From positions 1-22,981 of the IMG/VR virus record IMGVR_UViG_3300021375_000168: a stretch of 22,981 nucleotides of DNA. The stretch is one strand, 5' to 3'. The stretch is from a virus. The notes under the pieces were generated by a model. It saw only the letters and a program-made list of their open reading frames with translations. It was not told the DNA's origin and did not search any database. The position numbers were made by a program, and so were the translations under genes. The stretch's first letter is position 1. The number at the start of each line of letters is the position of its first letter. Below, piece after piece: positions 1-5,471 of this stretch.

Positions 1-70
1 TGGCAGCGCCGCCCGCCAAAAGCTGATCGAGAAGCTCATTCGGTATGGCAGGTTCTTTGCGTCGTGACAT
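1..70 (-). CDS. IS256-family transposase, N-terminal fragment (runs off the left edge)
   Basis: Read leftward from the ATG at 70-68, the frame gives MSRRKEPAIPNELLDQLLAG and continues open to the window edge. This is the characteristic start of IS256/mutator-type DDE transposases, where RKEPxIPxxLLDQLLAG is very well conserved. An AAGGAG Shine-Dalgarno lies eight bases before the ATG. The enzyme would catalyse transposition of the element; the catalytic DDE residues lie outside the window. Only about 23 residues are visible, so integrity cannot be judged. The recognition is from memory of the family and from the fit of the start site. Confidence 0.8.
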   Translation of the reverse strand, partial: MSRRKEPAIPNELLDQLLAGGAA

Positions 71-128
71 AGTGGGACTCCTTGTTGCCCATTATGCCCG
101 GCCACACACGGAAATCCTGACAGTCCCC
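71..128 (-). mobile_element. Terminal segment of the IS256-family element, including the probable inverted repeat
   Basis: The 58 bases upstream of the transposase ATG start (minus strand) with GGGGACTGTCAGG at about 128-116 and continue to the AAGGAG ribosome binding site. A tip of the form GGGACTGTC is usual for this IS family, and the distance to the ATG fits. The exact edge (125-128) is inferred, because the other end and the target duplication are outside the window. The adjoining coding frame to the right loses family resemblance exactly here, which supports the boundary. Confidence 0.6.
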
Positions 129-233
129 AAACCGATCGCCCAGCACAATCTGCCATGCGTCACCAAGAGTATTGCCTACTGGCGCTAGGCTGTCCTGAGC
201 AACTTTGACAATCTCGCCAATTCCAAGCCCCAC
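126..233 (-). pseudogene. DUF4393 (Abi-alpha)-like gene, truncated by the IS256 insertion
   Basis: From a GTG at 233-231 (AAGGAG nine bases upstream) the frame encodes about 36 residues, including SLAPVGNTLGDAWQIVLGDR. This resembles the N-terminal region of DUF4393/Abi-alpha proteins, where a helix of the type PxxxxxGxxxGDxWxxxxG is typical. At 126-128 the frame runs into the IS256 tip and then stops at about 36 after non-homologous sequence, so the gene appears cut by the insertion. An in-frame TTG at 263 is a possible earlier start overlapping the DUF6232 stop. The gene follows the DUF6232-like gene by about 20 bases and was probably its operon partner. Some DUF4393 members are linked with phage exclusion, but no function can be assigned to this stub. 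The family call is tentative. Confidence 0.45.
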
Positions 234-252
234 CGGCAGCGTCTCCTTCCCG

Positions 253-636
253 TCACGCCGCAATCATCGCGGATTCGATCTTCCGTCGAAGATCATCGAT
301 CATATCGCCATCCCGCGACGTGATTGCCTGCGCCTCCGATGACGAGGTCATCAGGAAAAGCTGATACTCAATTATCTTGGAGCGGAGCCACAGCCGGTAT
401 GCGATGAAGCCGAAAACGGCTGCCATGATCAGTGACGTGATGCCGCCCGAGCTTTCACCAGAACCCAGCAGCGTGCCCAATCCGGACATGCCGAAAATAA
501 ACGCCAAAACCCCAAAGATGAACATCCCGGCTTGCCCATGCGGCTTGCGTTCGCGGACTTCGACAGTGTTGATTTTGTTGATTGCGTAACTCTTCGATCC
601 GAACCGCGCAAAATCCTTATCGACCGAAATGTTCAT
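253..636 (-). CDS. DUF6232-like small inner-membrane protein
   Basis: This is a 127-residue protein with an N-terminal soluble strand-rich part (GSKSYAINKINTVEVRERKP, residues 14-33), two hydrophobic helices at about 37-57 and 66-84, and a C-terminal cytoplasmic segment ending in a helix (about 110-125). The layout (short beta segment ending near an INTV motif, two membrane helices, then YQLFLMTSSSEAQAITSRD) matches DUF6232, whose function is unknown. The start at 636 is supported by a GGGGG Shine-Dalgarno at 641-645. The gene is divergent from the phage packaging operon and probably starts a minus-strand operon whose second gene is the truncated DUF4393-like ORF. It may be a prophage moron or a host gene beside the prophage; the window does not decide. 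Confidence 0.7.
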   Translation of the reverse strand: MNISVDKDFARFGSKSYAINKINTVEVRERKPHGQAGMFIFGVLAFIFGMSGLGTLLGSGESSGGITSLIMAAVFGFIAYRLWLRSKIIEYQLFLMTSSSEAQAITSRDGDMIDDLRRKIESAMIAA

Positions 637-733
637 AATTCCCCCAAATCTTCGCTATGGTTCTGCCCTGACACAGGATTTGCAAAAGCATGGTTAAGAG
701 TAAAGGCTTTTGAGAATGCTTCTGGACGGCAAG

Positions 734-763
734 CGGCGGGTTGAACAATTCAATTCCCCGCCG
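734..763. repeat. GC-rich inverted repeat with an inner AT-rich palindrome
   Basis: CGGCGGG (734-740) pairs with CCCGCCG (757-763). Inside it TTGAA (741-745) pairs with TTCAA (749-753) around a CAA loop, leaving only a three-base bulge (754-756). No U-run follows on either strand, so it is a weak candidate for an intrinsic terminator. It lies between the divergent DUF6232 gene and the phage operon, where an operator or packaging-related site is conceivable. Confidence 0.5.
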
Positions 764-775
764 TAATAGCGCCCC

Positions 776-825
776 GTGTCCTGACCGATCGGAGTGTTCA
801 GCGGCCCGCCTATCGATCGGGACAC
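776..825. repeat. Bulged 12-bp inverted repeat upstream of the packaging operon
   Basis: GTGTCC (776-781) and CGATCG (786-791) together pair with CGATCGGGACAC (814-825), leaving a four-base bulge (782-785) and a 22-base loop. It lies about 50 bases before the first start motif of the operon. Its role is unknown. Its position just ahead of an HNH/terminase block makes a cos or terminase-binding site, or an operator, possible. Confidence 0.4.
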
Positions 826-877
826 ACCATTTCTCCGATAAATTCCGCCAACCCGCGCCGGTTTCCGCTCGTTGAAG

Positions 878-891
878 TAAATAGTCATATG
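878..891 (+). promoter_or_regulatory. Start-associated motif TAAATA-N5-ATG (37-aa ORF)
   Basis: TAAATAGTCATATG runs straight into the start of the small ORF. No Shine-Dalgarno is seen. The TAAATAGTC core is the same as that before the tape measure gene at 11425. Confidence 0.5.
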
Positions 892-1002
892 GACGACTAT
901 GACTTCGCGGTGTTGGCGCTGGAGCGCATTCTTGACGCGATCGACAAGCTGATCGACGCCGCCGAGAATATTGTTGATGCGCTGCCCGGCGCGGATGCCT
1001 GA
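889..1002 (+). CDS. Small 37-residue protein, first gene of the packaging operon
   Basis: The ORF starts MDDYDFAVLALERILDAIDK and ends with ALPGADA. It is acidic, with a heptad-like pattern of Leu, Ile and Val, so a single amphipathic helix is likely. Evidence that it is real: it begins at a copy of the TAAATA start motif shared with known structural genes, and its stop overlaps the HNH gene start by eight bases (ATGCCTGA), giving tight translational coupling. I do not recognise a family. Possible roles are a leader that delivers ribosomes to the HNH gene or a small partner of packaging proteins; both are guesses. Confidence 0.5.
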   Translation: MDDYDFAVLALERILDAIDKLIDAAENIVDALPGADA

Positions 1003-1354
1003 CCTTCCCCGCATTCTCGGCCAGCGTCGCGGCAAGCAATCCATCGGCGGCAGCGCCACCCTGCGTGATCATAGCCGAGCCTATCGCCGACTGTGTGCCT
1101 CGATCCTCGATGCCGAGCCATTGTGCCGATATTGTCGCGCGGAAGGGCGGATCAGCCCAGCCAAGCTGATCGACCATGTCTTTGCGCTGTCGTTGGGCGG
1201 GAGCAATGACCGATCCAATCTCGCCCCAGCCTGCGTGGACTGCAACGCGGCCAAGGCGGTGGCGGAGCAGCGTTTCGTGGCACGGGGATATGACGTGCGG
1301 GATGTGATGTTTGAACCCGAATTGGCAGGTTGGGTCAAAAAGGCGCAAACATAA
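995..1354 (+). CDS. HNH endonuclease (phage packaging-associated type)
   Basis: The protein has 119 residues. The zinc-binding ββα-metal core is clear: CRYC (Cys44, Cys47), the catalytic DH (Asp60-His61), Asn75, and CVDCN (Cys80, Cys83, Asn84). This is the small HNH type found immediately before terminase genes in HK97-like phages; HK97 gp74 is known to assist the terminase in cutting at cos. The chosen ATG at 995 overlaps the stop of the 37-residue ORF; an in-frame ATG at 971 would add eight residues unlike the family. All key residues are present, so activity is expected. Its substrate is inferred from position. Confidence 0.85.
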   Translation: MPDLPRILGQRRGKQSIGGSATLRDHSRAYRRLCASILDAEPLCRYCRAEGRISPAKLIDHVFALSLGGSNDRSNLAPACVDCNAAKAVAEQRFVARGYDVRDVMFEPELAGWVKKAQT

Positions 1355-1394
1355 AGAAGGTTACGCTTGGAATTGCGCGTTGATCGGGCGACAT

Positions 1395-1419
1395 ACGCCT
1401 CTCAAATATAGAGAGGTGT
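1395..1419 (+). promoter_or_regulatory. Hairpin masking the ribosome binding site of the HNH_2 gene
   Basis: ACGCCTCTC (1395-1403) pairs with GAGAGGTGT (1411-1419) over nine base pairs, one of them G-U, with a seven-base AT-rich loop. The 3' arm contains the Shine-Dalgarno GAGAGG (1411-1416) five bases before the ATG at 1422. In RNA this would hide the site and lower or gate translation. The pairing is seen directly; the effect is inferred. Confidence 0.5.
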
Positions 1420-1421
1420 TC

Positions 1422-2075
1422 ATGCGCGTTAGTCTTGATCAGGTGAAAGAAGCAGTCGATGAAGCCCGTGGTCTTACCGATGACCAACTGCGGGTAGAGG
1501 CGAAGAGCGGCCGTTCGCGGTCGTATTTCATCATGGATCGCCAGCGGCCGCTTCCGATGAAGGCGATTGTGCGGTTGGCCTACATCAGGGCAAACATCAA
1601 ATGGGATGGGCCGCAATCTCTCGCTGTTGCCAACGCGCTCAGGGGAACCTTCGACATCCTGCATTCGGTTGCGGAAGTCGAACAGGAGCGTTTGGATCGT
1701 CAGCGCGAGAACGTGGAGCGGTGGAAGCGCGATGGCAAATTCCGGGCGGCGCTGCTCGATCTGTTTGGTTCTGCCTGTGCGATCAGTGGATGTAAGGTGC
1801 TGGATGCAATCGACGCATCACATATCCTCGGTGTTGCTGACGAAGGCGATGACGACGTGACCAACGGCTGGATCATCCGCACCGATCTTCACCGGCTGTT
1901 TGATGTGTGGCTGATGTCTATCGATCCGGCCACCGGTCGTGTCCACATATCGCCTGATTGCATGGACAGCTATGCCGAATTCGATGGTCGGACAGTGACG
2001 CTGCCCAAGGGAGCGGCTTCTCTGTCTGATTTCGCACTGCATTGGGCAGAATTTCAGAAGCGGAACGCAGCGTGA
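1422..2075 (+). CDS. HNH_2-type endonuclease-like protein
   Basis: The protein has 217 residues. The N-terminal half (1-110) is charged and helical with a coiled-coil-like stretch (about 84-105). The C-terminal half carries an HNH_2 pattern: CAISGC (Cys119, Cys124), ASHI (His134), NGW (Asn148-Gly149), and DLHRLFD (His157, Phe160, Asp161), as in the nuclease domains of many restriction-like and phage proteins. The frame is open upstream to 1311, but that would overlap the HNH gene and add a low-complexity basic tail. The ATG at 1422 has a clear GAGAGG. It follows the HNH gene by 67 bases. It could be a second packaging helper or an accessory nuclease acting against other DNA; the sequence does not settle this. 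Confidence 0.75.
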   Translation: MRVSLDQVKEAVDEARGLTDDQLRVEAKSGRSRSYFIMDRQRPLPMKAIVRLAYIRANIKWDGPQSLAVANALRGTFDILHSVAEVEQERLDRQRENVERWKRDGKFRAALLDLFGSACAISGCKVLDAIDASHILGVADEGDDDVTNGWIIRTDLHRLFDVWLMSIDPATGRVHISPDCMDSYAEFDGRTVTLPKGAASLSDFALHWAEFQKRNAA

Positions 2076-2106
2076 TCCATTTTGCATAAATAATATCGAA
2101 CGCAAC

Positions 2107-2136
2107 AGCCGGGGTGATCAGTTGTTCGCCCCGGCT
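2107..2136. terminator. Strong hairpin after the HNH_2 gene (terminator-like, no U-run)
   Basis: AGCCGGGG (2107-2114) pairs with CCCCGGCT (2129-2136), with possible extension inward. It stands 31 bases after the HNH_2 stop and between convergent genes, a usual place for termination, but neither side has a T-run. The rest of 2076-2300 is AT-richer, holds an orphan TAAATA at 2087-2092 and a T7 run near 2205, and no gene that I can support. Confidence 0.35.
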
Positions 2137-2300
2137 TCACGAGGTCCGCATATAGGGGCGGGTAAAATCACAACGTACCAATATATGGGATAACCGCCTT
2201 TCAAGTTTTTTTCTGCGCGTGTTAATTAAAATTCGGGGCTGTCCGCTAGCGACCAGAAACTGCCATCTGGCACCCGATAATTAAATCCGAAAAGCTGTCG

Positions 2301-2609
2301 TTACCGTTGCGGTTCCCAGCCGTAGATAATATTTTTGAAGCCTGAGCGCTGTAATATGTAAATCACGCTTCCCAAGCAGCGGTAAGGAAGATTTTTTACG
2401 TCGCCATCAATCTTAGCAGTGTCTGTGACGCTTTTTTGCTCGGCGCTCAGCCTTCGAAGTTCATCGAACGAAATGTTATTCTCCGCCACCGAAATTTTGC
2501 AGGTGGGGTATGAGCCTCCAATGCGCACTGTAAATGGTGCGGTATTGAGATTGCCCGCATGCCCATCGGCAGCCGAAACGATCATCAGGAGAAATGCTGC
2601 TCTTTTCAT
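2301..2609 (-). CDS. Small exported protein, weakly ExbD/TolR-periplasmic-domain-like (moron)
   Basis: This is a 102-residue protein. Residues 1-18 (MKRAAFLLMIVSAADGHA) look like a cleavable signal peptide. The mature part has two cysteines (37 and 78) that could form a disulfide. The pattern ISFDELRRL, then a Asp-Gly-Asp segment and YRCLGSVIYILQRSGFKNI (76-94), recalls the periplasmic fold of ExbD/TolR, but no transmembrane anchor with the functional Asp is present. That likeness is weak and by eye only. The frame is open to 2807, but the ATG at 2609 gives the signal peptide; no strong Shine-Dalgarno is seen there. The gene is reverse-oriented between HNH_2 and small terminase, so it is probably independently expressed, perhaps from the lysogen. 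Confidence 0.5.
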   Translation of the reverse strand: MKRAAFLLMIVSAADGHAGNLNTAPFTVRIGGSYPTCKISVAENNISFDELRRLSAEQKSVTDTAKIDGDVKNLPYRCLGSVIYILQRSGFKNIIYGWEPQR

Positions 2610-2740
2610 GAGCAGTCTAGTCGTTCTGAACAGTGACACTTTGATGAATAGGTCATTGGCAGCCCCATGCTGAGTGTCCGCCAAGTCGCCTTCTCGACTC
2701 AAAAGCAGACAGTCGCATAACCACCCATGCCTGCCATCAA

Positions 2741-2755
2741 GATAATTACCTGATG
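2741..2755 (+). promoter_or_regulatory. Degenerate start-associated motif before small terminase
   Basis: GATAATTACCTGATG matches GATAAATATTGGATG (upstream of the connector gene) at 11 of 15 positions and ends in the start codon. It is the weakest member of the set and could be chance. Confidence 0.25.
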
Positions 2756-3163
2756 CAGAGAGGAAAGAAGCCCGCGACCGCCGCGCGCAAAAAGCTGGCC
2801 GGAACATATGCGAAGTCCCGCGACGATGTAAAAACCATCCTTGGCCCGATCGCGGATGAGACTGGGCCGATCATGCCGGAATGGTTGACGCCTGCGGCGC
2901 GGGAAGTCTGGGCTGTCGATATTGCTCGCGTCGTGGGCTGCGGCGCTACAGCGGCGGACTCCCATATGTTCGCGCTCTATTGCACGACCATGGCCGATTT
3001 CATTGCTTCGGTTCAATCTGGTGCGCCCCATAATGCCGCCTTCCGATCGGAGCTACGCAAACAGGCTGAAATGCTCGGCATCGCGGGTGCGAAGTCTCGC
3101 ATTAGTAAAATGCCACAGGACAGCGCGGCGAAGGCCAGCCCCTTTAGCGTTAGACAACGTTAA
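2753..3163 (+). CDS. terS: Terminase small subunit, P27-like
   Basis: The 136-residue protein binds phage DNA and recruits it to the large terminase. The N-terminus (MQRGKKPATAARKKLAGTYA) is the basic GRKPxP...KKLxGT type of the P27 small-terminase family. The middle (about 43-100) has the expected alpha-helical pattern with LTPAAREVW and a C-terminal helix ending near RISKMPQDS. Length and position before the large terminase fit. No good Shine-Dalgarno precedes the ATG; a degenerate start motif does. Unlike most HK97-like phages, the gene is separated from terL by about 630 bases holding a reverse-oriented lipoprotein gene. Its stop lies inside the 3138-3169 hairpin. Confidence 0.75.
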   Translation: MQRGKKPATAARKKLAGTYAKSRDDVKTILGPIADETGPIMPEWLTPAAREVWAVDIARVVGCGATAADSHMFALYCTTMADFIASVQSGAPHNAAFRSELRKQAEMLGIAGAKSRISKMPQDSAAKASPFSVRQR

Positions 3164-3179
3164 AGGGGCGATGCCCCTT
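3138..3179. terminator. Three-arm inverted repeat between convergent terS and lipoprotein genes
   Basis: Arm A (3138-3151, GCCCCTTTAGCGTT) pairs with arm B (3156-3169, AACGTTAAAGGGGC) over 14 bp with one G-U and an AGAC loop. Arm B's AAGGGGC (3163-3169) also pairs perfectly with arm C (3173-3179, GCCCCTT). The two hairpins exclude each other. The terS stop is within arm B and the lipoprotein stop touches arm C. There is no U-run, so bidirectional termination is plausible but unproven. Confidence 0.45.
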
Positions 3180-3708
3180 ATGTCTGAGGCAATTGTGCGG
3201 TTTCGATCTGCCGCAGGAATTCCTCAATGTTCGCCTGAACGGAGCGACTACCCGATTTGCGAGCACGATTGACGCCCACATAGTCAGACGCGCCACCATT
3301 GGTCTGGATTTTGGTCGAGTAAACTGTCTGTCCGGTATTGCGGTCGACCAATTCGTAGGTTGCAGTCGTCGCCGCTTTGTATCCCAAGCTCTGGATATCC
3401 AGTTCCAAGATTTTGACGATCAGGGACAGCTTGCGCGGGGAATCGTCGCGAAACAGAGCTATGCGAACGAGCGCATCGTCCAATGTGCTTTTCCAAAGGC
3501 TGGCAACGTCGGCTTCCGCGCCTGCGGTGTTCATCTTGCCGGTTTGCTCTTCTTTGGATGCCACTGTTACGTTGGTCGAAATCAGTGCAGCGTCGAGCCT
3601 ATGAGCGCTGCGAGCAACGTTCGACGGCGTGAAGTTAAGCGGCGCGGCCGAGCAGCCGGTCAAGAGAACTGCACTTGCAAGGCAAAGGATATTCAACTTG
3701 GACTTCAT
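3178..3708 (-). CDS. Predicted lipoprotein, reverse-oriented moron inside the packaging module
   Basis: The 176-residue product starts MKSKLNILCLASAVLLTGC: a short basic n-region, a hydrophobic stretch and a lipobox LTGC with Cys19 as the lipidated residue. Ser at +2 favours outer-membrane sorting. The mature part has features seen in YajG/DUF4136-like lipoproteins (a Trp-Lys-Ser plus LDDALVRIALF helix, then alternating strands with LVDRNTGQTVYST), but I cannot name its family. The start at 3708 is chosen over 3726 because of a GGGGGG Shine-Dalgarno right before it and the signal peptide. It lies opposite to terS and terL, so it is likely transcribed by its own promoter from the 3709-3790 gap. 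Envelope lipoproteins from prophages often modify the lysogen surface or block superinfection; that role is only a possibility here. Confidence 0.75.
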   Translation of the reverse strand: MKSKLNILCLASAVLLTGCSAAPLNFTPSNVARSAHRLDAALISTNVTVASKEEQTGKMNTAGAEADVASLWKSTLDDALVRIALFRDDSPRKLSLIVKILELDIQSLGYKAATTATYELVDRNTGQTVYSTKIQTNGGASDYVGVNRARKSGSRSVQANIEEFLRQIETAQLPQT

Positions 3709-3780
3709 AATCCCCCCAATTGGCAAAGTAACCGTGGGTCGGATTGCATAACCATGTCACGATCGCAACTGCCTTCGCCC

Positions 3781-3793
3781 TAAATAATGGGTG
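3781..3793 (+). promoter_or_regulatory. Start-associated motif TAAATA-N4-GTG (terL)
   Basis: TAAATAATGGGTG ends in the GTG start of the large terminase. It is the only member of the set that uses GTG and it does not overlap an upstream stop codon, so its conservation is not explained by a stop. Confidence 0.5.
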
Positions 3794-5461
3794 AAAGCAA
3801 AACGATATCCCAAAGGCTCCTATGCGTGGCGCGCGATCGAATATGCCAAGCGCGTCACCACTGGCAGAATCCCCGCTTGCTGGCAGATACGCGCTGCCTG
3901 CCAGCGCACCCTTGATGACCTCAAGCGCACCGACCTGATTTTCAGTGTCGACCACGTCGACCATGCCTGCGGTTTCTATGAGGCGCTGGTCCACATCAAA
4001 GGAAAGTGGGCCGGGCAGCCATTCCTGCTTGCCGATTATCAAGTTTGGATGGTGGCCAATATCTTCGGCTTCCTCAACGCCGATGATGGCTTGCGGCGAT
4101 TTCGCGAGGCGTTCTGCCTGCTTCCGCGTAAAATGGGGAAGTCTGCCTTCGCATCCGCCACCGGCCTCTACATGGCCTTTGCCGATGGGGAGGCGGGCGC
4201 GGAAACCTACTGCGGCGCGACCAATCTCGCACAGGCCAATGAGGTCTTCCGCCCGGCGCGCCTGATGGCGCAGCAATCGCCCGGCTTCATCGATGCCTTC
4301 GGCGTGGAAGTGATGGCGAAATCCATTTTCGTAGAAGCGACCGGCCAGTTCTTCAGTCCAGTCATTGGCAAAACGAAGGATGGCTCTAGTCCGCACTGCG
4401 CCATCGCTGACGAACTTCATCAGGCGGTCGACGACACCCAGATACAGGCGTTCCGGACAGGTATGGGCGCGCGCCAGCAGCCGCTGCTACTCATGATCAC
4501 TACTGCCGGGTTCAATCTTGCGGGTGTCTGCCGCACCGAACAGTTGGCGGCCGAAAGCGTCCTGCGCGGTGACATCATCGACGACCGGGTCTTTGTCGCG
4601 ATCTACACCATCGACGCTGATGATGACTGGCGCGATTTCAATAGCTGGATCAAAGCCAATCCCGGCCTCGACATATCGGTCAGCGAAAAATTCCTGCGCG
4701 ACACCTTGGCTAAGGCGCTTCAATCCCCGGCCAATGCTGCTGCCGCGCGCACGAAGCACCTGAACGAATGGATCGCGTCAGCGGCCGGATGGCTGAACCA
4801 GCACGACTGGCGGAACGCTGCCGATGTATCCCTGTCCTATGATGCGCTCAAAGGCGCGCCTGCATGGATCGGCGTCGATATGTCGACCAAGCAGGATTTG
4901 ACGGCGATCAGCGTGGTCGTCCAGCTACCCGATGATCGTCGCGCCATTCTGCCGTTCTGCTTCTTGCCGCAGGGTGCAATCGACGGCAGTCGCAATTCCA
5001 CCGCCTACGCGAGTTGGATGTCGTCGAACGACCTGATCGTCACAGATGGGGCGGCAAGTGACTTCGTCGAAATCGAAGCCCAGTTGTCCAAGCTGGTGGA
5101 TCATTTCGATGTCCAGATGATCGTTTTTGATCAATGGCAGGGCGAGAACAGCCGCCAGCAGTTTGCTGCACAGGGCTGCGAAACTTCAATCTGGCAGGCC
5201 AACAATCGTGGCGCATGGACGGTCGCGATGGATGATTTCGAAGCGGACCTGAAAAACGGGAAGTTGGTGCATCCCGACAATGGGGTGCTGAATTGGTGCG
5301 CGGCCAATATCTGCGCCAGCCTCAAGGGGGTGACCCGCATTCCGGTGAAACCTCACAATGACCAGAAGATCGACGCGATGGTAGCCGCGCTTATGGCGCA
5401 TGCTGCGTCCAATATCATCCCTGTGCCAGTAACAGCGCCGACCATCGAATGGTTCGACTAA
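3791..5461 (+). CDS. terL: Terminase large subunit (ATPase-nuclease packaging motor)
   Basis: The 556-residue protein drives DNA into proheads and cuts genome ends. N-terminal ATPase: Walker A-like LPRKMGKS at 111-118, Walker B CAIADE at 203-208 with the catalytic Glu, and the coupling motif MITTAG at 235-240. C-terminal RNase-H-like nuclease: GVDMSTKQDLTAI around 357-369 with the first Asp, MIVFDQWQ around 440-447, and DQKIDAMVAA near 525-535 supplying further acidic residues. This is the HK97-type (Terminase_1) architecture and the length is normal. Start GTG at 3791 directly follows the TAAATA motif; no Shine-Dalgarno is seen. The stop TAA forms part of the next start motif for the portal gene. 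Confidence 0.95.
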   Translation: MKAKRYPKGSYAWRAIEYAKRVTTGRIPACWQIRAACQRTLDDLKRTDLIFSVDHVDHACGFYEALVHIKGKWAGQPFLLADYQVWMVANIFGFLNADDGLRRFREAFCLLPRKMGKSAFASATGLYMAFADGEAGAETYCGATNLAQANEVFRPARLMAQQSPGFIDAFGVEVMAKSIFVEATGQFFSPVIGKTKDGSSPHCAIADELHQAVDDTQIQAFRTGMGARQQPLLLMITTAGFNLAGVCRTEQLAAESVLRGDIIDDRVFVAIYTIDADDDWRDFNSWIKANPGLDISVSEKFLRDTLAKALQSPANAAAARTKHLNEWIASAAGWLNQHDWRNAADVSLSYDALKGAPAWIGVDMSTKQDLTAISVVVQLPDDRRAILPFCFLPQGAIDGSRNSTAYASWMSSNDLIVTDGAASDFVEIEAQLSKLVDHFDVQMIVFDQWQGENSRQQFAAQGCETSIWQANNRGAWTVAMDDFEADLKNGKLVHPDNGVLNWCAANICASLKGVTRIPVKPHNDQKIDAMVAALMAHAASNIIPVPVTAPTIEWFD

Positions 5462-5471
5462 ATATTGGATG
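5459..5471 (+). promoter_or_regulatory. Start-associated motif TAAATA-N4-ATG (portal)
   Basis: TAAATATTGGATG begins with the stop codon of terL and ends with the portal ATG. It is identical over 13 bases to the copy before the connector gene at 8578. Confidence 0.6.

Noticed and set aside
617-1348. Long minus-strand ORF (243 aa) over the HNH gene
   Set aside because: It runs antisense to the HNH gene, whose catalytic motifs are clear, and its protein is Arg-rich without any recognisable domain.
1311-1421. Upstream extension of the HNH_2 gene to 1311
   Set aside because: It would overlap the HNH gene end and lacks a ribosome binding site; 1422 has GAGAGG.
2205-2211. T7 run as an intrinsic terminator
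   Set aside because: No stable stem stands directly before it on the plus strand; only a long-looped GGCGG/CCGCC pairing is possible.
3193-3783. 196-aa plus-strand ORF over the lipoprotein gene
   Set aside because: The minus-strand reading has a Shine-Dalgarno, signal peptide and lipobox; this frame has none.
3635-4420. 261-aa minus-strand ORF over the start of terL
   Set aside because: Antisense to the terL ATPase motifs, no family resemblance.
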